From CAKOTZ01 sp964489885 (GTDB taxonomy: Bacteria; Bacillota; Clostridia; TANB77; CAG-508), in the NCBI GenBank assembly GCA_964489885.1, contig CAZAZX010000011.1:1-44575 (forward strand): a DNA stretch of 44,575 bases. Reading direction: 5' to 3'. Made by a program: the position numbers and the translations under genes. Positions 35,692 to 41,835 of the stretch are shown one piece after another. Under the pieces are notes generated by a model. It saw nothing but the letters and a program-made list of their open reading frames with translations, had not been told where the DNA came from and searched no databases. How positions within the stretch are numbered: position 1 is the first letter of the stretch; each line of letters opens with the position of its first letter.

Positions 35692-36387
35692 TCATTTACA
35701 GAATCTGTGTTTTCCAATAGTTACAGTCATCGGTCTTGACCATATCCATTTATTTGTTGCTGTATTTGGATTAAAATAATAAATTGCATTATATGATGGA
35801 TCCCAACCATTTAATGCATCTTGAGCTGCTTTTTTGGCTGTTGAATCTGGATTCAAGTTTATTTGCCCATCTGATACAGCATCAAATGCACCTGCCTGGT
35901 ATATTACACCAGCTATGGTATTAGGAAACGATGAACTTTCAACTCTATTTAAAACAACTGCAGCAACGGCCACTTGTCCAGAATACGGTTCCCCCCTTGC
36001 CTCTCCATAAACTAATCTTGAAAGTAAATTTAAATTACTATTATAACTTGATGTACCTGCATTTGATCCAGAGCTTATTCCCATTGCTGCAAGTGTTCTG
36101 GAACCTGCTATTCCATCTTGAGTTAAACCATTTTTTCTTTGAAAATATTTAACTGCAGCTACTGTTTTGCTTCCATAAACTCCATCTATACTTCCATTAT
36201 AATATCCCCATCTTTTTAACTTTGTCTGTATTTGAGTAACTTCGCTCCCTCTAGAGCCATATTTTGATAATGTTTCAACAGATGAATTCATAAAATAAGC
36301 TGTGCAAACTGCTACAATTAAAGTAATTATTACTAAAATTATAATTATTTTTGAATTAAACTTTAAACCTTTTTTTATTTTTAACAT
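35692..36387 (-). CDS. SleB-like spore cortex/cell wall hydrolase
   Basis: Protein of 231 residues: an N-terminal membrane or signal segment (IIIILVIITLIVAVCTAYFM), a PG_binding_1 domain (GSRGSEVTQIQTKLKRWGYY to GSRTLAAMG), and a Hydrolase_2 domain with YGEARGEPYSGQVAVAAVVL carrying the catalytic glutamate and ending near KHRFCK. SleB degrades muramic-delta-lactam cortex during germination. The ATG at 36387 has GGAGG six bases upstream; the frame opens earlier but without support. Confidence 0.92.
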   Translation of the reverse strand: MLKIKKGLKFNSKIIIILVIITLIVAVCTAYFMNSSVETLSKYGSRGSEVTQIQTKLKRWGYYNGSIDGVYGSKTVAAVKYFQRKNGLTQDGIAGSRTLAAMGISSGSNAGTSSYNSNLNLLSRLVYGEARGEPYSGQVAVAAVVLNRVESSSFPNTIAGVIYQAGAFDAVSDGQINLNPDSTAKKAAQDALNGWDPSYNAIYYFNPNTATNKWIWSRPMTVTIGKHRFCK

Positions 36388-36500
36388 TGAAAACCTCCAA
36401 TAAAATTCTATCCTATTTTCTCCCTTTTTGTATTTTTTATACAATTCATAAAATTATTTTCAATTTCATATATTGTTTTTAAGGTTTATAGGAGGTAGAA

Positions 36501-37865
36501 TTGCACAGAATAAAAGTTTTCATTGTAAATACAATAATCTTAGTTATAACAACTTTTTTAATAAGGTCAATTAGCATATTTTTTGATATTTATATAGCAA
36601 ATAAAATAGGTAGTGAAGGAATTGGCCTATTTAATCTTATCATGTCCGTATACTTTTTTGCCTTAACAATTGCAAATTCTGGTATAAGTCTTGCCTCAAC
36701 TAGAGTTGTTGCAGAAGAACTAAGTTTGAACAACAAAACTGGTGCAAAAATTGCTATAAAAAAATGTTTGGCTTATAGCATATTTTTTGGAATATTTGCA
36801 GCCGTATTATTAATTTTATTAGCACCAATGATTTGTACCACTTTATTGCACAACAAAGTAAGCACTTCTGTTTTGTATATTATATCTATTAGTCTTCCTT
36901 TTTCTTCTATGTCAAGTGCTATATGTGGTTATTTTATTGGTGTAAAAAAAGTAATAAAAAATTCTATTTATGACATTTTCAGTGTTTTATCAAAAATAGT
37001 AATCATTTTTTTATTATTTAAATATTTGAATACATCAAACCTTGATTTTGCGTGCTTTATTTTAATAATCGCAAATAGTATATCTGAAATATTATCATTT
37101 ATATTGTTGTATATTCTATACAAGTTTGATATTAAATTCATTGGAGAATTTAGAAATAATGGAAGTGAATATCTAAAAAGGATTTTGTCTATATCACTTC
37201 CAGTTGCAATTACTTCTTATATACGTTCAGGTTTATCTACAATTAAACAATTATTAATTCCATTGCGTTTGGAAAAACACGGCATGACTTGTGATCAGTC
37301 AATTCAAAGCTATGGACTAATAATCGGAATAACAATGCCACTTTTGCTTTTCCCTGGTATCATAATAAATTCAATTTCAAGTTTATTAATACCTGAATTT
37401 GCAAGGTATGAAATTAAACAAGATTTTAAGAAAATGTGTGAAGTAATAAATATGATTTTTAGTTCATGCATCATATATTCTGTAATTGTATGCTTAATAT
37501 ACATAATATTTCATAAAAATATAGCTTTTTTAGCTTATAAGAATACGGATATTTCATCTTATATATTACTTCTATCTCCTCTAATGATTTTTATGTATTT
37601 AGATCATATTGTAGACGCAATTTTAAAGGGCATAGATAAACAAGTTAGTGTAATGTATTGTAACATTATAGATTTATTTACAAGCATTTTCTTAATATAT
37701 ACTCTTATTCCGGTATATGGGTTATATGGATATATTTTTATTTTATATTTTAGCGAAATATTTAATTTTTCAATTAGCATATATCAGTTACATTCCACAA
37801 CTAGCTTTAACCTTAATATAAAATTAGGTTTATTGTCTTTGTTTAATATATTAAAAAGGAAATAA
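36501..37865 (+). CDS. SpoVB-like polysaccharide/lipid flippase
   Basis: Membrane protein of 454 residues with about twelve to fourteen helices of the MOP/MATE superfamily. KIGSEGIGLFNLIMSVY near residue 35 and SLPVAITSYIRSGLSTIKQLLIPLRL are typical of stage V sporulation protein B and relatives, which flip lipid-linked peptidoglycan precursors. The start is TTG, 5 bases after AGGAGG. It is divergent from the SleB-like gene, giving a sporulation/germination pair. Confidence 0.88.
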   Translation: MHRIKVFIVNTIILVITTFLIRSISIFFDIYIANKIGSEGIGLFNLIMSVYFFALTIANSGISLASTRVVAEELSLNNKTGAKIAIKKCLAYSIFFGIFAAVLLILLAPMICTTLLHNKVSTSVLYIISISLPFSSMSSAICGYFIGVKKVIKNSIYDIFSVLSKIVIIFLLFKYLNTSNLDFACFILIIANSISEILSFILLYILYKFDIKFIGEFRNNGSEYLKRILSISLPVAITSYIRSGLSTIKQLLIPLRLEKHGMTCDQSIQSYGLIIGITMPLLLFPGIIINSISSLLIPEFARYEIKQDFKKMCEVINMIFSSCIIYSVIVCLIYIIFHKNIAFLAYKNTDISSYILLLSPLMIFMYLDHIVDAILKGIDKQVSVMYCNIIDLFTSIFLIYTLIPVYGLYGYIFILYFSEIFNFSISIYQLHSTTSFNLNIKLGLLSLFNILKRK

Positions 37866-37898
37866 GAACCTAACACACCAGCACCTTGTTGTTTCCGC

Positions 37899-37967
37899 AA
37901 TAAAATATCCAACCTTTCGTTAAAATTTTCATCGAATTTATTTTAACGAAAGATTGGATATTTTATT
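37899..37967. terminator. Very long bidirectional hairpin between convergent genes
   Basis: Arms of 28 bases (37899-37926 and 37940-37967) match at 27 positions, with a 13-base loop and T/A-rich flanks. It separates the SpoVB-like gene from the discoidin-like gene and can terminate both. Confidence 0.8.
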
Positions 37968-37971
37968 TCAC

Positions 37972-39097
37972 TTAATTTTTTGAAAATCCCTCAAATTTTA
38001 AACTCCAAATATATGCACTCCAATCTGATTGACGTTGTCCTCCATTTACATATAATCTCCAATATCTATGGGGTCCACAATTAAATGTAGTAGAAAATGC
38101 ATCTCCATATTCAGAACCATTTAATTTTCCAATAGTGGCATCAAAATACTTTATATTATCATCTGAATATTGAATTTTATAAGAATACATTCTTATCTTT
38201 CCTGTAACTTTTGTTATAAGTATAGGCTTTTCAAAATCATATCCCAAAAAAGAACCAATTGCATTGTTGCCTGCAGAATAGGTAGTTGTGGAAGTGGAAT
38301 TATTTCCATCAAAAGCATAATACCAATTACGCGTTCCCCACCTGCCTGAAAAATTATTAAGAAATTCATTTTGAATAATATTATTATTATTTCCATTTAA
38401 TATTGGTCCAGAAAATTTTAAATTGTATATTTTAAAGTTGTCTTCTGCTTTTATTTCTCTTGTTGTATTATCATTTACATTAAAGCTTCCGCTTCCTTCT
38501 ATTACTGAATAACCATTTTCTGGCTTTGCTGTTATTGTTACTTCTGCTCCTTTTGCAATCTTTTGACTATAATTTTCTGTATATTCTTTTGTTTCTTCTC
38601 CATTTATTGACACTGTAAATGATTCTACATGTTCTCCCTTATTTATTGTAACTCTAAATTTTCGTATCTCTCCAGCCATTATTACATCTGTTATATGTAA
38701 GTCATTATCTATCGTAAATTCAAAACCTTTAAATGTTACTATTGCACAAACTGGCTCTGTGACATCTGCTCCTATTATCTCTGTTGAACCTATTTCTTTT
38801 CCTTCTATTTCTATTTTTGTTAATCCTTCTTTTTCTGCAAGTTTTAAACATAGCTTTGAACTTATTTCTTCTCCATTTTTTATTGCATCTGCATATAAAT
38901 TTGCAAGCTCAATTTCTAGCTCTTCTCTTGCTTGCTCTTTATTATACTTATTGGCTGATACATTTGTTTTTTCAACTATTCCATCTTTCCCTGCTATATA
39001 GTTTACTGTTACTCCGTGCTAAAATTATTAATATTATTATAGTTATAACTAATGCAATCAGTGTAATACCGTGTCTTAAGTTTTTATTCTTTATCAT
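37972..39097 (-). CDS. Pilin-leader surface protein with discoidin-like C-terminus, read with a +1 shift at CGG
   Basis: The ATG at 39097 follows AAGGGGGA. The first 27 codons are a prepilin-like leader (MIKNKNLRHG, then ITLIALVITIIILIILA); then CGG (39016-39014) breaks the frame. Skipping the C gives GVTVNYIAGKDGIVEKTN and an open frame to 37972, 374 residues in total. LAGV follows the hydrophobic stretch exactly as in the second pilin-leader protein at 43804. The middle holds a helical region and Ig-like repeats (VTITAKPENGYSVIEGSG); the end (WYYAFDGNNSTSTT, FLGYDFEKPILITKV, YWRLYVNGGQ) resembles an F5/8 type C carbohydrate-binding fold. Probably a surface adhesin. Without the shift only the leader is made. 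Confidence 0.8.
39014..39016 (-). other. Putative +1 recoding site, GCA-C-GGA
   Basis: In-frame CGG right after the hydrophobic pilin leader. Skipping the C gives Leu-Ala-Gly-Val. Confidence 0.75.
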
Positions 39098-39220
39098 TTT
39101 TCCCCCTTATTTGGTTTTATATTTATTTAAGATATCAAAAAAATGTACACTCATTTACTAAATAAAAAGTCAATAGTTATAAGGGGTTGAATACCCTTCT
39201 TTGTTGAATTTTTCTTGTAA

Positions 39221-39258
39221 AATACACTATTAAGAAACTTTCATCTCAATTTATTGAG
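39221..39258 (-). promoter_or_regulatory. Promoter/operator of the discoidin pilin-like gene
   Basis: CTCAATTTATTGAG (39245-39258) is a palindrome with a 2-base centre. On the minus strand its arm supplies a -35-like TTGAGA, followed by 17 bases and TGTATT (39226-39221). The whole stretch including TTTCTTAAT resembles the region upstream of the DGR target gene at 43937-43977. Confidence 0.55.
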
Positions 39259-39323
39259 TAAATTTTATCATAAATAAAAAATATTTCAATAAAATTGGCA
39301 TAATTTTTTAAACCTTTTTCAGT

Positions 39324-39352
39324 GTGGACAATGGGACGGTTCTCTTGTCCAC
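39324..39352. repeat. REP-like palindrome, left copy
   Basis: A 29-base hairpin with arms GTGGACAA and TTGTCCAC around GGGACGGTTCTC. It is the inverse of the copy at 40239-40267 with one mismatch and sits beside the stop codon of the REP-type transposase. Confidence 0.85.
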
Positions 39353-39357
39353 AAATA

Positions 39358-40116
39358 TCAATTATTATCTAATTTACTCACTTTACTTTTTGAAATGCCT
39401 AATATATCTGCTAATTCTCTAACTGTTACATTTGTTTCTGTCCTTGCCATTTTAATTATTCTTTTTGTTAGTTTTTTATCATTTTTTATATCTTTAATAT
39501 TTATATTAATTTTTTCTAATTTTTTTATAAATTCTTGAATTTCTATATCTTTAATATCTACAAAATTTTCCTCTTCATCTATTCTAGTTTTATGCAATTC
39601 TTGAAACTCTTTTTTATAATTATTGCATTTACCAAATAACAAGCTAATACTTTGTTCTGTTATCAAATATTTCTTTCCTAAAAATTCATTATAACTTGAA
39701 TATTTATAATTTTGTGGTTTTAAAACCATTTTTGCTTTAACAGGGTTAAAGTGTATATATTTTATACAATTAAATAATTGTCTTTCGTTTAATATTTCCT
39801 CACTTAAATATCTATCTCTAAATACATATCCAACTCTTCTATTTATTTTATTATAGTAATTAGAATATGAAGAATTGATTTTTTGCATATACTTGCTCAT
39901 ATCTGATACTGCATCTGTATTAACTAATATATGAACATGATTATTCATTATACAATATGCTAAAATATTTATGTTTAATTTTTCCCTTTTTAAATGCATC
40001 AATTCCCTATAATATATTATTGAATCATCATCATTAAAAATATACTCTCTATTAATTCCTTGTGTCATAATATGATAAAATTTGCTCGTTAAATTGTTTC
40101 TTGGTTTTCTTGGCAT
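39358..40116 (-). CDS. REP-associated tyrosine transposase (Y1, TnpA-REP/RAYT type)
   Basis: Protein of 252 residues with the Y1 HUH fold: N-terminal PRKPRNNLTSKFYHIMTQG, the HUH pair NNHVHILVNT, the tyrosine-bearing SKYMQKINSSYSNYYNKINRRVGYVF, and IKYIHFNPVKAKMV. A C-terminal helix-turn-helix (TVRELADILGISKSKVSKLD) is present. AAAGGGG precedes the ATG. It lies between two inverted GTGGACAAGAGAACCGTCCC palindromes, its likely substrates. Confidence 0.9.
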   Translation of the reverse strand: MPRKPRNNLTSKFYHIMTQGINREYIFNDDDSIIYYRELMHLKREKLNINILAYCIMNNHVHILVNTDAVSDMSKYMQKINSSYSNYYNKINRRVGYVFRDRYLSEEILNERQLFNCIKYIHFNPVKAKMVLKPQNYKYSSYNEFLGKKYLITEQSISLLFGKCNNYKKEFQELHKTRIDEEENFVDIKDIEIQEFIKKLEKININIKDIKNDKKLTKRIIKMARTETNVTVRELADILGISKSKVSKLDNN

Positions 40117-40179
40117 ATTACCCCTTTCGTTATGCCCCTAATTATCTTACCATATTTTTCCTTTTTTGCAATATATCAT

Positions 40180-40228
40180 AAAAAACTGATAATTAATAAA
40201 TAAGAATTTTATTAATTATCAGTTTTTT
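40180..40228. terminator. Bidirectional AT-rich hairpin
   Basis: A 20-bp inverted repeat (40180-40199 and 40209-40228) with A and T runs at its ends lies between the transposase start and the right REP palindrome. Confidence 0.7.
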
Positions 40229-40238
40229 CATTTTATAT

Positions 40239-40267
40239 GTGGACAAGAGAACCGTCCCCTTGTCCAC
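40239..40267. repeat. REP-like palindrome, right copy
   Basis: The sequence is the reverse complement of the left copy with one mismatch: arms GTGGACAAG and CTTGTCCAC around AGAACCGTCCC. A partial extra CTTGTCCA follows. Confidence 0.85.
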
Positions 40268-40393
40268 CCTTGTCCATCTCAATTAGCGTAAATAGTATCT
40301 ATATATTTTTCATTTTTTGCAATAACTAATTCTGTTTGTCTTAGTTTTATGGTTATATTATAGGAGTAGTTTTAAGAAGAAAAACCTGTGTAA

Positions 40394-41270
40394 AAAGAAA
40401 GAATTATACAAGCATTACCTTATAGAGATAGAATCGTACACCAATGGTATGTTGAAGAATTTATTAAACCTTATATATTACCACGTTTTATTAATACTAA
40501 TTTTGCTTGTTTAGAAAATAAAGGAACTCATAAAGCTGTAGATCAATTACAACATTATATGAGAATCTTTAAACGAAATTATGGAGATTTCTGGATTCTA
40601 AAATGTGATATAAGTAAATTTTTCTATAACATTGATAAAAATATATTGTTTGATATTCTATCTAAATATATTACTGATAAGAAATTGCTAGATTTTACAC
40701 ATTTACTTATATTTGATGGTACAGATAATATGAATAAAAAAGGAATACCAATAGGCAATTATACATCACAATTTTTTGCTAATATCTATATGAATGAATT
40801 AGATCAATATGTAAAACATATCCTAAAATGCAAATACTATGTTCGTTACATGGATGACTTTATTATTCTATTAAAAACTAAACAAGAATGTATTGAAATT
40901 AAAAAACTGATAGAAAAATTTATAGATTTTCATTTGGAATTAAAGTTAAATGATAAGTCTAGGTATTATCCTTATTCAATGGGAGTTAACTTTTGTGGCT
41001 ATCGAACTTTTACGACTCATAGATTACTTCGTGTTTCTAGTAAAACAAAAATTAAAAACAATGTTAAAAAGTGGAATAAATTATGGGAGTTAAATAAACT
41101 TAACACAAATCAAGCAATAATGAGTTTAAACTCTTGGCTACGGACATTCAAGTCATTGTAATTCTTACAAATTACAAAATAAGATTTTAAATTCATGTGA
41201 TTTTTTATATACTGAAAATGCTAGAAATAGAATTTATGAAGATTTATTAAAAGATTATTATAATTTTTAA
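40394..41270 (+). pseudogene. DGR reverse transcriptase, N-terminally truncated, with a +1 CGG site near the C-terminus
   Basis: Open frame beginning directly after a TAA (40391-40393) with KERIIQALPYRDRIVHQWYV (RT motif 1), NKGTHKAV (motif 2), LKCDISKFFYNID (motif 3), IPIGNYTSQFFANIYMNELD (motif 4; the SQ form is typical of DGR enzymes) and YVRYMDDFIIL (catalytic YxDD). The usual N-terminal 70-90 residues are missing and no CGG upstream could restore them; the first ATG is at 40559, inside the domain. Near the end CTA-CGG (41141-41143) breaks the frame; skipping the C gives NSWL-GHSSHCNSYKL, the conserved GH..H..SY motif, and 42 residues to a stop at 41270. It runs opposite to its template repeat. 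Either a decaying enzyme or one translated from an unseen start. Confidence 0.75.
41141..41143 (+). other. Putative +1 recoding site, CTA-C-GGA
   Basis: In-frame CGG in the reverse transcriptase. Skipping the C gives Trp-Leu-Gly-His-Ser-Ser-His, a motif common in this RT group. The zero frame meets TAA seven codons later. Confidence 0.7.
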
Positions 41271-41301
41271 AGACAGTATTCTTTTGTTAAATACTGTCTT
41301 T
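41269..41301 (+). terminator. Hairpin after the reverse transcriptase
   Basis: AAAGACAGTATT and AATACTGTCTTT form a 12-bp stem overlapping the RT stop codon. Confidence 0.65.
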
Positions 41302-41491
41302 CATAATCCTGAATATTCGCCATTTTACTACTAACTCAGGAAATACTATTTATGTGTTTATGATATAGAAACAAGCCTATACCAAAAGAATTAAACTTCT
41401 TTGATACTAAATCACTCGGTATTCTCCTTAAAGATATACCCCTCTGGATTTTTTAGACTATATAAAATATATCTAAAATGAAGTATCGAAG
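41302..41491. other. Gene-free spacer between RT and template repeat
   Basis: I see no gene in these 190 bases. On the strand of the template-repeat RNA this is the region 3' of the template, which in studied DGRs takes part in priming and RT binding. No clear strong structure is visible. Confidence 0.4.
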
Positions 41492-41638
41492 TGGGACTAA
41501 CACCACACGGAAACTGTTGTTGCTGTTAGCATCTCCTGTGTTGTTGTTGAAAGCAAAACTACCTGCATTCGTGCCATTGTTATAATTACCGACCACGTTT
41601 GAACACTGGGTTAGACGAATTGACAAAGTTAGAGTAGT
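41492..41638 (-). repeat. DGR template repeat (TR)
   Basis: A 147-bp copy of the variable repeat at 41839-41985 (offset 347). The two differ at 21 positions; at 19 the TR has T on the plus strand, i.e. A in the coding direction. The coding strand reads FKRG, then C, then GNYNNGTNAGSFAFNNNTGD and ANSNNSFRVVLVP, with AAC/AAT codons at the mutable positions as expected of a template. It carries the same extra C (the CGG at 41591-41589) as the variable repeat. Confidence 0.92.
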
Positions 41639-41656
41639 AACAGTTTAATCCTCAAT

Positions 41657-41693
41657 ATATATCATTTTCGTAATTCATTTACGAAAGATATAT
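41657..41693. repeat. Hairpin beside the template repeat
   Basis: TTTCGTAA (41666-41673), loop TTCAT, TTACGAAA (41679-41686), extended by ATATATC/GATATAT. It lies between target-gene end and TR, about 20 bases from the TR. It may structure the template RNA. Confidence 0.5.
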
Positions 41694-41738
41694 CTATATC
41701 AATTTCATACGCTCATGCGTGTATTTTATGATGCTTTT

Positions 41739-41786
41739 GCACGGGCTTTCTAATAATGAAAATGTTCTAGTATAATTAGCCCATGC
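41739..41786. repeat. Second inverted repeat in the TR-VR spacer
   Basis: GCACGGGCT (41739-41747) and AGCCCATGC (41778-41786) can form nine pairs, one of them a wobble G-U, in minus-strand RNA around a 30-base loop, about 50 bases past the end of the target gene. Confidence 0.45.
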
Positions 41787-41835
41787 CTCTATATTTATTA
41801 CAATTTTCTTATCAAGTATCAAGAAACAAAGTCAC

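Noticed and set aside
38759..39161. Plus-strand open frames over the discoidin-like gene
   Set aside because: Low-complexity Leu/Ser/Phe translations without ribosome binding sites; they are the complement of the real gene.
40268..40393. A further CGG shift that would restore the RT N-terminus
   Set aside because: There is no CGG in this stretch and no frame encodes the missing part.
41302..41491. A short gene between RT and TR (minus-strand NPEGYIFKENTE)
   Set aside because: Too short, without start or binding site, and no recognisable family; left as spacer.
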